Below, piece by piece: positions 24,557 to 32,343 of a stretch of DNA of 64,000 bases; the stretch's first letter is position 1; each line of letters starts with the position of its first letter. The notes under the pieces are model-generated. The model did no database searches, was not told where the DNA came from, and saw only the letters and a program-made list of their open reading frames with translations. The stretch is from Streptomyces sp. NRRL B-3428 (lineage in GTDB: Bacteria; Actinomycetota; Actinomycetes; Streptomycetales; Streptomycetaceae), in contig JOGW01000008.1 in assembly GCA_000721375.1 (NCBI GenBank), positions 310,001 through 374,000 of the forward strand, given 5' to 3'. Made by a program: the position numbers and the translations under genes.

Positions 24557-25183
24557 TCAGACCCCCAGTCCCATGCGCGGCTTCGCGCTCTTCGGCCGTA
24601 CGTCGTCGAGGGAGGCGAGCACGCGGTCGACCATCCCGTACTCCTTGGCCTGTTCGGCCGTGAACCAGCGGTCGCGGTCACCGTCGCGGGCGATGGTCTC
24701 CGGGCTCTGCCCGGTGTGCTCGGCCGTGATCCGCTCGATGGACTTCTTCATGAACTCCAGGTTCTCCGCCTGGATCGCGATGTCCGAGGTCTGACCGCCG
24801 ATGCCGGCGGACGGCTGGTGCATCATGATCCGCGCGTTCGGCAGGGCGTAGCGCTTGCCCGGGGCGCCGACGCTGAGCAGGAACTGCCCCATGCTGGCGG
24901 CGAATCCCATCGCGAGCGTCGCGACGTCGTTGGGGATCAGCTGCATCGTGTCGTGGATCGCGAGCCCGGCGTGCACGGAGCCGCCGGGGCTGTTGATGTA
25001 GAGGCTGATGTCGGTCCGCGAGTCCTCCGCGCTCAGGAGCAGGAGCTGGGCGCACACCCGGTTCGCTGACACCTCGTCGACCTGGGTTCCCAGGAACACG
25101 ATCCGCTGGCTGAGGAGTTGGGCGGCGAGGTGGTCGTCGTAGTGGCTCGGCGCGGTGTCGCCGTCGCTTGCGTACGGGAGCAT
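24557..25183 (-). CDS. clpP3: ClpP3-like ATP-dependent protease proteolytic subunit
   Basis: 208 aa serine protease subunit. The complete triad is visible: Ser in [11 protein letters not shown], His in [11 protein letters not shown], Asp in [30 protein letters not shown] forms the substrate-binding strand. ATG at 25183 is preceded by AAGGAGGAG; an in-frame ATG further upstream lacks this. First gene of the clpP3-clpP4 pair. A PopR-like site lies about 90-105 bases before the start. Associates with a Clp ATPase encoded elsewhere. Confidence 0.92.
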   Translation of the reverse strand: MLPYASDGDTAPSHYDDHLAAQLLSQRIVFLGTQVDEVSANRVCAQLLLLSAEDSRTDISLYINSPGGSVHAGLAIHDTMQLIPNDVATLAMGFAASMGQFLLSVGAPGKRYALPNARIMMHQPSAGIGGQTSDIAIQAENLEFMKKSIERITAEHTGQSPETIARDGDRDRWFTAEQAKEYGMVDRVLASLDDVRPKSAKPRMGLGV

Positions 25184-25273
25184 CGCTCCTCCTTGTCGTC
25201 GAACGGTGGGTGGTGATGTCTCCACCTTCGGCGGCCGGGAGCGTTGCTGTAAGGGATCTTGGCCCTGAGCAGA

Positions 25274-25288
25274 TTCGCCGAGGGCAGA
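25274..25288. promoter_or_regulatory. PopR-like operator upstream of clpP3-clpP4
   Basis: TTCGCCGAGGGCAGA; on the transcribed strand this reads TCTGCC-N3-GGCGAA, close to the PopR palindrome. Placed about 91-105 bases before the clpP3 start, an activator position. Confidence 0.65.
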
Positions 25289-25325
25289 GCGGGCACCGGC
25301 ACCCGCCCCACCGCGCGGCCGAGCC

Positions 25326-26315
25326 CTACTTCACTGCGAAGTGGACCGTCTGCGCCCCGAGTACGAACACGTCGTCCCTGTTGTGCACGCTCAGTTCGTC
25401 GGCCGGGTCGAGGAGCCGGTCGAGTGCGGCGCGGTCCTCGGCGTCCAGGTGCTCGCCGAGCATCTCGCGGCCTCGCGACAGCATGTCGAGGATGTGCGCG
25501 CGGGTTGCGGGCGCGGGCGGGGCCGGCAGGTCGATGAGGTAGCTGCGGGTGGCCGCGGGCCGCAGTCCCGCGGCGCTCAGCATGCCCTGCCAGTCCTCGG
25601 TCTCGCGCTTGGTGCCGTGCAGTGACTCACGCATCTCGTTGAACCAGTTGTCGCGTACGACCTCCATACGGTTCTCCAGACCCGGCAGGCCGAAGCCGAA
25701 GTCGCGGGGCAGGTAGCGCGCGGAGAGACCGCCTTCGAGCAGCACGAGCATGCCGCCGGGCGCCAGGGATTCGGCGAGCTTGGTGAGCGCGGCCTGCTGG
25801 TCGCCCATGTGGTGCAGGGACTGGCCGAGCCAGATGACATCGGCCGGACCGAGTTCGTCCAGACCCTCGGGGAGCTCGGCCTCGTGCGTGCGCACCCGTC
25901 CGTCGAGGCCCAGGCGCTTGGCGCGCTCCAGCGCCCGCTCCAGGAGGGGCCTGGCCGCGTCCACCGCGTAGGTCTCGGCGCCGGGGAAGGCCTCGGCCAG
26001 GCGGCAGGTCAGCATTCCGGGGCCGGAGCCCGCGTCGATGATGCGGGCGGGTGCGCGGTCGAGCAGGCCGTTGGCGAGATCCTCGACGATCTGGGCGTAC
26101 TGGGGGCCGTGGACGGTGGCCCGCTGCTCCAGGTACTCGGCCATGGCGCCCCAGTCGAGGTCCTTGCTCTCGTGGGCGTGGGCGTGGGCGTGGCTGTTTC
26201 CGTGCCCGCCGTGCCCGCCGTGCCCGCCGTGCCCGGCATGCCCACCGTGTCCGTGCGCCTCGTGCGACTCGTGCGCCCCGTGCCCCTCGCCGCTGCCGTG
26301 TCCGCCGTGTGCCAT
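25326..26315 (-). CDS. SAM-dependent methyltransferase with a histidine-rich N-terminus
   Basis: 329 aa. Residues 1-50 hold 16 His mixed with Gly (HGG and HAHAHAH repeats), a likely metal-binding or metal-storage extension. The class I Rossmann methyltransferase follows: motif I IIDAGSGPG (about 88-96), an acidic motif in TYAVDA, then PADVIWLGQSLHHMGD and LAPGGMLVLLEGG. ATG 26315 is used with GGGAG upstream. The gene is divergent from the alpha/beta-hydrolase-fold gene at 26473. Substrate unknown. The DNA under the His region is a tandem array of 9-base units. Confidence 0.9.
   Translation of the reverse strand: MAHGGHGSGEGHGAHESHEAHGHGGHAGHGGHGGHGGHGNSHAHAHAHESKDLDWGAMAEYLEQRATVHGPQYAQIVEDLANGLLDRAPARIIDAGSGPGMLTCRLAEAFPGAETYAVDAARPLLERALERAKRLGLDGRVRTHEAELPEGLDELGPADVIWLGQSLHHMGDQQAALTKLAESLAPGGMLVLLEGGLSARYLPRDFGFGLPGLENRMEVVRDNWFNEMRESLHGTKRETEDWQGMLSAAGLRPAATRSYLIDLPAPPAPATRAHILDMLSRGREMLGEHLDAEDRAALDRLLDPADELSVHNRDDVFVLGAQTVHFAVK
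26160..26310 (-). repeat. Short tandem repeats encoding the His/Gly region
   Basis: GCCGTGCCC-type 9-base units and GTGGGC 6-base units are repeated head to tail, giving the HGG and HAHA protein repeats. Prone to length change. Confidence 0.65.
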
Positions 26316-26472
26316 GTCGTCTCCCGCGCGGGTTCGCGTGTCCGTTTCGGTCGCTTCCACCCTCGGCGCCTCATGACGCGATGGCAAGTTCTGTTGCGGT
26401 TCCGGCAAAGAGCTGCCGTACGGACTTGCGCCGCGAGCGATGAGTTCGGGCGGCTCGGCAGGTCTGCCCCGT

Positions 26473-27339
26473 ATGACCACTGCCAACGCCATTCGAATCG
26501 ACACGGGCATCGACACCGGCATCGACATCGGCATCGAGTCGTTCGGTGCCTCCGACGCCCCGCTCGTCCTGCTCGTGGGCGGGACGACGATGCTCTCCTG
26601 GCCGGACGCCCTGTGCGAACGCCTTGCCGCCGGCGGACGCCGCGTGGTGCGCTACGACCTGCGCGACAGCGGGAAGTCGACCACGAAAGACCCGGACGCA
26701 CCCGCGTACACCCTGCGCGATCTCGCCGCCGACGCCGCGGCACTCACCGAAGCCCTCGGCGGGCGGCCCGCCCATCTCGCGGGAATCGGTGTCGGCGGGA
26801 TGGTCGCGCAGGTGGCCGCGCTCGACCACCCGGCAGCATTCTCCGCGCTCACACTGGTCGGCACACGTGCGGTCGCACCCGGCCCGCCCGACGCCGATCT
26901 GCCCGACCACGATCAGGCGACGATGGGCCGTCTCTTCTCGCGCGCGATGCCCGAGTGGACCGACCGTGCGGCGGTGGCGGAGTTCATCGCCGCGGGCGCG
27001 GAGATCCTCGGCGACGACCCGGCCGCCGCACGCGCGAACGCCGCGCGCGTCTGGGACCGCACGCCCGACGCGACGCCCCCGGTCCGTCTGGCCAACCAGC
27101 TGGGCACGGTGTTCTCCAAGCTGGACTGCACTCCCCGCTGGCGCGAACGCCTGCCGGAGATCAAGATCCCCACTCTCGTCGTGCACGGCCGCCGCAACCG
27201 CTTCTTCCCCCTGGGCAACGGCGAGGCGATCGCCCGCGAGATCCCCGGCGCACGGCTGCTCGTACTCGACGAGGCCGCCACGGCGATCCCCGGCACGGCG
27301 GTCGAGGAGGTGACCGAGGCGATGCTCGGCCTCGGCTAG
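26473..27339 (+). CDS. Alpha/beta-hydrolase-fold protein without a catalytic triad
   Basis: 288 aa. The fold is clear: LVLLVGGTTMLSW, VVRYDLRDSGKS, a nucleophile-elbow region, a lid, then PTLVVHGRRNRFFP. The elbow, normally G-H-S-M-G-G, reads GIGVGG (Ser replaced by Gly106). The acid position reads R-R-N instead of x-x-D. The usual GH-x-x-P near the end reads ATAIP. All three triad residues appear to be replaced, so this is a pseudo-enzyme or ligand binder if functional. The N-terminus carries a 4-residue repeat (TGID). ATG 26473. Divergent from the His-rich methyltransferase. Confidence 0.87.
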   Translation: MTTANAIRIDTGIDTGIDIGIESFGASDAPLVLLVGGTTMLSWPDALCERLAAGGRRVVRYDLRDSGKSTTKDPDAPAYTLRDLAADAAALTEALGGRPAHLAGIGVGGMVAQVAALDHPAAFSALTLVGTRAVAPGPPDADLPDHDQATMGRLFSRAMPEWTDRAAVAEFIAAGAEILGDDPAAARANAARVWDRTPDATPPVRLANQLGTVFSKLDCTPRWRERLPEIKIPTLVVHGRRNRFFPLGNGEAIAREIPGARLLVLDEAATAIPGTAVEEVTEAMLGLG

Positions 27340-27483
27340 ACGATGCTCGGCCTCGGCCTCGGCTAGGCGATGCGCGTCCTCGGCCGGTGAAGCGGGCGGT
27401 GCGGGCGGCTCGCACCTCGGCCGGTGACGCCGGCGGTGCGGGGCGGGGTGGCTCGCGTCGTAGCCGCGCTATCCGTACGAGGG

Positions 27484-28212
27484 TCAGTGGCGCCGCAGTG
27501 CCACCACCCGGAACCGCGGCTCTCCGCGCGGCACTTCCGGCTCGGGCAGCAGTTCCACCGCGCGCGCCAGCTCCTCCAGTTCCTCGCTGCTCGCCACGAC
27601 CCGCGAGGCGTACCACCCGGAGCGCAGCACCTCGGCGACCCTGCGCGGTGTCCGCCCCTGCCCCCGCCCGGTGAACCGTGTCTCGCCCGCGAAGCCGAGC
27701 CCGTAGGAGCGGGCCACCTCCAGGACGTGTGCTGAGTCGTCCGCCGCCTGCCGCCGCAGGAGCGGCGCGAACAGGGCGTCGACATCGCAGCCGATGTCGT
27801 GCCCCGCGTCCTTGTCCACCGTCGCGAGGAACACCCCGCCCGGGCGCAGCACCCGGGCGCACTCGGCGATCACCGGTTCGGCATCGGGCAGCAGGTGCAG
27901 GAGCCAGATCGCGGTCACCACGTCGAACGACCGGTCCGCGAACGGAAGCCGCCCGCCGTCGCCGAGCACGATCTTCCCCGGCAGCCGCTCCTCGGCCCGC
28001 ACCGCCATCCCGAACGCCGCGTCCACACCCACGACTTGCAGCCCTTGCGCCACGAGTCGCTCGGTCACGATCCCTGTGCCGCAGGCCAGGTCGAGCAGCC
28101 TGGTCGCCCCGGCCGGCAGCAGCTCCCGTACAGCCGCCGCGGCGGCCTCCGCCCGCGGAACCCCGCCGCGCGTACGGTCGTAGACGGCCGCCTCGGCTGT
28201 GTAGTCCAGCAC
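27484..28212 (-). CDS. Class I SAM-dependent methyltransferase
   Basis: 242 aa. Motif I LLDLACGTGIVTERL (about 39-53), acidic VVGVDAA, then GDGGRLPFADRSFDVVTAIW and VLRPGGVFLATV: a UbiE/Methyltransf_11 type. GTG start 28212 abuts the stop of the pterin dehydratase (TGA directly followed by GTG), so the two are coupled. GGAGCGAG lies upstream within the dehydratase. Substrate unknown. Confidence 0.92.
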   Translation of the reverse strand: MLDYTAEAAVYDRTRGGVPRAEAAAAAVRELLPAGATRLLDLACGTGIVTERLVAQGLQVVGVDAAFGMAVRAEERLPGKIVLGDGGRLPFADRSFDVVTAIWLLHLLPDAEPVIAECARVLRPGGVFLATVDKDAGHDIGCDVDALFAPLLRRQAADDSAHVLEVARSYGLGFAGETRFTGRGQGRTPRRVAEVLRSGWYASRVVASSEELEELARAVELLPEPEVPRGEPRFRVVALRRH

Positions 28213-28518
28213 TCAGCTCGCTCCATGTCCGGCGGCCAGCGCCTCCACGCGCTCGGCGAGCGCGAAGTCCAGTGCGGTGACGGCGCCGCCGACGCTGTGG
28301 GTGTTCACCGAGAGGCCCACGGTGTTGTAGCCGAGGGTGAGATCGGAGTGATGGTCCAACTCCTCCTGCACTTGGGCGATATGCACCACCATCGCGGTCG
28401 CCGCGAAATGCGACCCGAGCCGGTACGAACGCTCCAGACGGTCCTCGGCCAGCGACCAGCCGGGCAGTTCGCGCAGCCGTTCCTCGATGTCCTTCTGCGA
28501 CAGCGGTTCGACAGACAT
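28213..28518 (-). CDS. Pterin-4a-carbinolamine dehydratase-like protein
   Basis: 101 aa. The family motif ELDHHSDL (His pair) and the following strand-helix pattern (NTVGLSVNTHSVGGAVTALD) are present; length is typical. The enzyme dehydrates 4a-hydroxytetrahydropterin, recycling the cofactor of aromatic amino-acid hydroxylases; no such hydroxylase is in view. ATG 28518 with GAGGAG. First gene of a two-gene unit with the methyltransferase. Confidence 0.93.
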   Translation of the reverse strand: MSVEPLSQKDIEERLRELPGWSLAEDRLERSYRLGSHFAATAMVVHIAQVQEELDHHSDLTLGYNTVGLSVNTHSVGGAVTALDFALAERVEALAAGHGAS

Positions 28519-28623
28519 GACGTACTCCTCGGATACGTGCAGCTCAGACGGGCGCCAGTTACCCGTACGGCCTCCTTCAGCCTCCCACAGACCCGCGAGG
28601 ACGGATGCTCTACGGTCGTACGT

Positions 28624-29454
28624 ATGACTCTCCTCGCACCCGAACCGGCCCCCGCTCCGCACCGGCAGCCCGCCCCGGCGGAGGGTGCGGGCCCCCTGCT
28701 GCGGGCCTGGCGTCAGGAGCGCCGCATCAGCCAGCTGGAGTTGGCCCTGCGCGCCGACTCGTCTGCGCGGCACATCAGCTTTGTGGAGACCGGGCGTTCA
28801 CGCCCCAGTGAGGACTTTCTGCTGCGGATCGCCGACCATCTCGACATTCCCGTACGAGAACGCAACGCGCTGTTGCTGGCGGCCGGTTACGCCCCGCACT
28901 ATCCAGAGACCCCGCTGGACGAGCTGGGCACGCTGCGCGAGGGCCTCGAACAGCTCCTGCAGGGTTACGAGCCGTATCCGGCGCTGATCGTGGACGCCAC
29001 GTACAACGTGATCGCGGCGAACCGTGGGATCGCGATGCTGATGGACGGCCTCCCCGAGGAACTCCTCGCCCCGCCGCTCAACGCGATGCGGCTCACTCTG
29101 CACCCCCGCGGCCTTGCCCCCAAGATCCGCAATCTCGCGGAATGGCGGGGGCACTTGCTGCACCAGATGGAGCGGCAGATCGCCCTGCGGCGTTCGGACG
29201 CGCTGCGGGAGCTGTACGAGGAGGTGTCGGCGTATCCGGTGGACGATCCCGGTGAGAGCGCCGTGGACTCCTCGCCCGTCGCGTATGTCGCCCTGCCGCT
29301 GCGGATCGAACTCGACGGCCGGATGCTGTCCTTCGTCTCATCGATCTCGACGTTCAACACGCCCATGGACGTGACCGTCGCCGAGCTGGCCATCGAGACG
29401 CTGCTCCCGGCCGACCCCGCGACGGTCAAGTACCTTCAGTCGATGATGCCTTGA
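28624..29454 (+). CDS. XRE-family regulator with MmyB-like ligand-binding domain
   Basis: 276 aa. The XRE HTH (about 28-80: RRISQLELALRADSSARHIS, then FVETGRSRPSEDF) is followed by the MmyB-like PAS-type domain (EPYPALIVDATYNVIAANRG, LRLTLHPRGLAP). TACGGT at 28611-28616 lies 7 bases before the ATG and there is no Shine-Dalgarno, so the mRNA may be leaderless. In Streptomyces such regulators usually control an adjacent oxidoreductase; here the neighbours are the convergent membrane protein and the divergent pterin dehydratase operon. Confidence 0.93.
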   Translation: MTLLAPEPAPAPHRQPAPAEGAGPLLRAWRQERRISQLELALRADSSARHISFVETGRSRPSEDFLLRIADHLDIPVRERNALLLAAGYAPHYPETPLDELGTLREGLEQLLQGYEPYPALIVDATYNVIAANRGIAMLMDGLPEELLAPPLNAMRLTLHPRGLAPKIRNLAEWRGHLLHQMERQIALRRSDALRELYEEVSAYPVDDPGESAVDSSPVAYVALPLRIELDGRMLSFVSSISTFNTPMDVTVAELAIETLLPADPATVKYLQSMMP

Positions 29455-29460
29455 GGCTCT

Positions 29461-29880
29461 TCAGGCCTTCGTCATCGCGCGCAGCGCGGTGTACTGCAGC
29501 GCGGCGAAACCGGCCACGGTGACGGCCTGCATCGGGATCCACACCGTGCCCGCGGTGCTCGGACTGAACCAGAGCACGAGGGCGACGAGACTCATGACCG
29601 CCCACGCCAGGTTGATCTCGATGACGGCGCGCACGGGCAGCGCGGGTGGCTGCTGCCGCGCGGCGAGGACACCGACCGCGGCCGCGTAGCCGATCAGCCC
29701 GAGCCCGAGCGCGAGCAGCAGCCCGTCGTCGACACCGAGGAGACGGCCGAGCGGCCCGGAGGCGACGGCGTAGGCAAGCCCGTTGGCCCCGGTGACCACG
29801 GCATCGAGCCCGAGGAAGAGCCGGAGCGCGGCGCGGGGTTCGCGGGTGCGCAGGGAGCCGGTGAGGGTGAGAGCGGACAT
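29461..29880 (-). CDS. Small integral membrane protein
   Basis: 139 aa with four predicted hydrophobic helices (around residues 20-45, 52-72, 85-105, 115-132) and no catalytic motif. ATG 29880 has GGAGGTAAC upstream. Its stop is 6 bases from that of the convergent XRE regulator. Function unknown. Confidence 0.85.
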   Translation of the reverse strand: MSALTLTGSLRTREPRAALRLFLGLDAVVTGANGLAYAVASGPLGRLLGVDDGLLLALGLGLIGYAAAVGVLAARQQPPALPVRAVIEINLAWAVMSLVALVLWFSPSTAGTVWIPMQAVTVAGFAALQYTALRAMTKA

Positions 29881-30162
29881 GACGGTTACCTCCGACGCGA
29901 TACGGGTGTGTGGGCCGGCCGCCGAGGAGGAGTGCGCCCCCTCGGTGGCCGGTGACATCAGCTTGGCGGGAGGGGGGTGGGGTGGTCGATTACGTCGGAG
30001 GTAATGACGGGGCCCTGCTGCCCGTCCGTCTCTGCGCAGGTCATCGACGATCCGCGCAGAGACGACGAGTTGCGAGGGAGCCAAACAGGGAGCCAGCGGG
30101 CCGAAATCCCGCGGTGGAGCCGGCCTTCCCATCACCGCGAAGCTTCGCCCCCGGGATGGCCT
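29881..30162. other. Gene-free stretch with a distant inverted copy of the 29880 leader
   Basis: No supported gene. TTACCTCCGACG (29886-29897, the Shine-Dalgarno region of the membrane gene on the minus strand) recurs inverted at 29993-30004. The rest up to the integrase remnant shows no conserved protein sequence in any frame that I recognise. Confidence 0.5.
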
Positions 30163-30432
30163 CAACGAGACGAAGCTGGTCCTCAACTCCCGCGTGGTCC
30201 AAGCCGCCGGGTTCTTGATGCCGGCTTCCTTGAGCAGGCTCCGCATGTTGTCGAGCACGTTCTTCGAACTGCGCTGTCCCTCTGTGCCGTTCGGGAAGAC
30301 AAGGCCGTCGTCACGCCATTCGACGCCCGCTGCAGCGAACGCCTTCTTCTGACTCGCCCGGTACGACTCGATCACTTCCGCCGCTTGCTGCGGCATCGCA
30401 TGCGAGCGCCTGCATTTCCTGGTCTTGGTGTC
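30163..30432 (-). pseudogene. Tyrosine-recombinase (phage-type integrase) fragment
   Basis: The minus strand reads GDTKTRKCRRSHAMPQQAAE, then WRDDGLVFPNGTEGQ and AWTTRELRTSFVSL, recognisable as the catalytic-domain middle of an actinophage/pSAM2-like integrase up to its RELR-S box. The His/Tyr end that should follow is lost, and the N-terminal half is absent or scrambled. It marks an old mobile-element insertion. No att duplication or tRNA gene is visible nearby. Confidence 0.75.
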
Positions 30433-30659
30433 GCCGCGCGAGTGGTGAGCCGTCGGCGACGATGCGTCGCGAACCCTTGCTGCAGACGGCCCGTGGCGCG
30501 CCCCAGCCCTTGGACGCCAGCTGGTCAGCACCCGCTCGGTCCGAGGTCATGCGCCCGTCGTGCACCCGCACGAACACCTATGCGCCTTCCTGGGCACCGG
30601 AAGGCACGCCACCGTGTCCAGGGAGCGGCATCACATCATCAAACCGAGGGGGAGTCGGT

Positions 30660-30830
30660 ATGGCGAAGTGCGGCGCGCGGACGACGAAGGGCGGCAGGTG
30701 CCAGCGGAAGGTCGTGACAGGCACTTCCAGGTGCCCGGTTCATCAAGGTGCCTGGTCGGCCTACGGCGTGGCCCAGCGCAAGGAGAAGGAAGCCAAGGAG
30801 AAGAAGCGCAAGATTCGTAAGAAGCGCTAA
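30660..30830 (+). CDS. Small basic protein with a Cys/His finger
   Basis: 56 aa: Cys4, Cys15, Cys26 and His29 arranged as in short zinc fingers of the C-x-A-x-T-x-x-G-x-x-C...C-x-x-H type. A Lys/Arg tail follows (KEAKEKKRKIRKKR). ATG 30660 has GGGGGAG five bases upstream. Such proteins are common in phages and mobile elements. Nucleic-acid binding is likely from charge alone. It stands next to the integrase remnant. Confidence 0.72.
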   Translation: MAKCGARTTKGGRCQRKVVTGTSRCPVHQGAWSAYGVAQRKEKEAKEKKRKIRKKR

Positions 30831-30969
30831 CTGCGGTCGTCGGACGCCAGGATCTGGTCTCAAGGCCGGTCCGCAGGGCCTTCTCTCGGTTCATACAGCG
30901 GCCAAGGCACGGTCCGCCCGCAGGCCGCTTCACGCTTGGGCTGGACGATCACTTGCCGGATCCAGTCAG

Positions 30970-31497
30970 TTACCACCCCTCCTCGGGGGGACCGACTACC
31001 TGGGCACCGACCTGGGCCGCCAGCCATGCAGCTCGTGCATCGTGGCCGGGTCGCACATGTATGAAGACGCTGTGCTCAGGTGCCCACTCGTCGCAGTGGA
31101 TCGTGTGGCTGTTGCACGCCACCTGCAATTCGGCGTACCTGTACTCCTCGTTCAGCCCAAGCTCCGGAACAGCCGGCCATTTCAGGTCGTGCCACAGGAC
31201 GTAGCACCTTGTGATGTCTGCCCAGGCCCTCAGGGCATCGCTTGCCTGCGCAAGATCTGACACACCTAGGCTCACGTTTGCAGGCAGGGCGGTATGTCCC
31301 TCTCCATATAGCTCAACGCTCGTACCAGGAAGGGCCTCTGTGAGGCGCCGGAGCACATCGTCATCGCGAGCCCAGGCGTCCAGATAGCAGCCGTCAGACT
31401 TGTACCAGGACGTGATCGCGAGCAACTTCTCCGCGAGCGTCAACGCCTCGGCCAGGTCTGCAGTCCGCAGCACGGGCCATGCACAGGTGATCCCCAT
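30970..31497 (-). CDS. Hypothetical protein
   Basis: 175 aa, ATG 31497 with AGGATC upstream, stop TAA at 30970. The composition is protein-like, with Trp and charged residues well spread (ITSWYKSDGCYLDAWARDDD). There is no signal peptide, membrane segment or familiar motif. Codon use is less GC3-biased than in the flanking core genes. It lies in the accessory patch and may belong to the mobile element or a toxin-immunity set; no assignment. Confidence 0.65.
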   Translation of the reverse strand: MGITCAWPVLRTADLAEALTLAEKLLAITSWYKSDGCYLDAWARDDDVLRRLTEALPGTSVELYGEGHTALPANVSLGVSDLAQASDALRAWADITRCYVLWHDLKWPAVPELGLNEEYRYAELQVACNSHTIHCDEWAPEHSVFIHVRPGHDARAAWLAAQVGAQVVGPPEEGW

Positions 31498-31572
31498 GAC
31501 AGGATCCTGCCAGAACGATCACGTTGCCTGGCGAGAGATAGTTCGAGCCGAAGCTGGCGGCGTCAACCATCA

Positions 31573-31608
31573 AGCGAAGTCGGAGCGTCAAGCTAAGTCG
31601 GAGCGTCA
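31573..31608 (+). repeat. Two-copy 18-base tandem repeat
   Basis: AGCGAAGTCGGAGCGTCA (31573-31590) is followed directly by AGCTAAGTCGGAGCGTCA (31591-31608), one mismatch, and a partial third AGCGACGT. It lies in the 253-base gap between the hypothetical gene and the SUKH gene. Confidence 0.8.
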
Positions 31609-31750
31609 AGCGACGTAGGACACCGTTCCGGATCATGGCGCGGACAAACTTTCCCTACATCATCCAAGGGCCCGCGCGCGGCACGCTCGCGTGTGCGGGC
31701 ATGAGGTAGGAGACACCCTCCGTGGCTGTGGCGGTCGACAGCGAGGCCCC

Positions 31751-32140
31751 ATGAGCGAGATCGATCAACAGATGACGCAGGTGGAACGCCGCTTCGGCGT
31801 GCAGCTGCCCGAGGACTACCGACTCTTCCTCAGGTCGCGCACGAGCATGAGCGAGTTCGTGCCACCGGCCGACGACTACCTCATGCCGGCCTCCGCTGAT
31901 GAGCTGATCGACATCAACGAGGCCGGGGAGTTCCAGGAGCGATTCCCCGGCAGTCTGGTCATCGGTGGCGACGGTGCCCGCGACCTACTGACCTACGACT
32001 TCCGCCGGAGTCCGCCCCCGCTCCTGCTGCTGGACACGTCAGCCAGCAACTGGTCAGCAGCCATCCCGCAGGCGCCATCCCTGACGATCTTCCTGGATCA
32101 GTTCCCCGAGACCGGGTGGCTCTGGGGTGACGAGGAGTGA
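31751..32140 (+). CDS. SMI1/KNR4 (SUKH) family protein, probable immunity protein
   Basis: 129 aa. The SUKH core is clear: VERRFGVQLPEDYRLFLRSR at the start, a central GGDGARDLLTYDFR, and a C-terminal hydrophobic strand and WLWGDEE. Bacterial SUKH proteins mostly neutralise polymorphic toxins. No toxin gene is adjacent, so it looks like an orphan immunity gene. ATG 31751 with GCGAGG just upstream. Confidence 0.85.
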   Translation: MSEIDQQMTQVERRFGVQLPEDYRLFLRSRTSMSEFVPPADDYLMPASADELIDINEAGEFQERFPGSLVIGGDGARDLLTYDFRRSPPPLLLLDTSASNWSAAIPQAPSLTIFLDQFPETGWLWGDEE

Positions 32141-32343
32141 AGCGCACAACCAGCGGCGCCCAAGCGGTGCAGCAGAGAAGTACAGCAACCGTACTGACCA
32201 CTACCGACCGCAGTAGCCCCTCACCAGCCGCCTGAGCAGCCCAGGAGACCTCGGCGACCGCACTGCCGGCAGTTCGCATCGAGGGGCGCCGAAGTCAGGG
32301 CCCCGCAAAGGTTCTCGTCAAGTGCGCGCACTACCTTTGCCGC

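Noticed and set aside
26160..26310. Possible CRISPR-like short repeats
   Set aside because: Units are 6-9 bases without spacers and simply encode a His/Gly region.
30163..30432. Active integrative element with att sites
   Set aside because: Only a fragment of the integrase remains and no tRNA gene or flanking direct repeats are visible.
30462..30659. Upstream extension of the 56-aa finger protein
   Set aside because: The extra residues are not conserved-looking, and a good ribosome site directly precedes the inner ATG at 30660.
31394..31636. Small minus-strand frame with Leu/Thr/Arg repeats
   Set aside because: The repeats arise from the 18-base tandem repeat and it overlaps the better-supported gene at 30970-31497.
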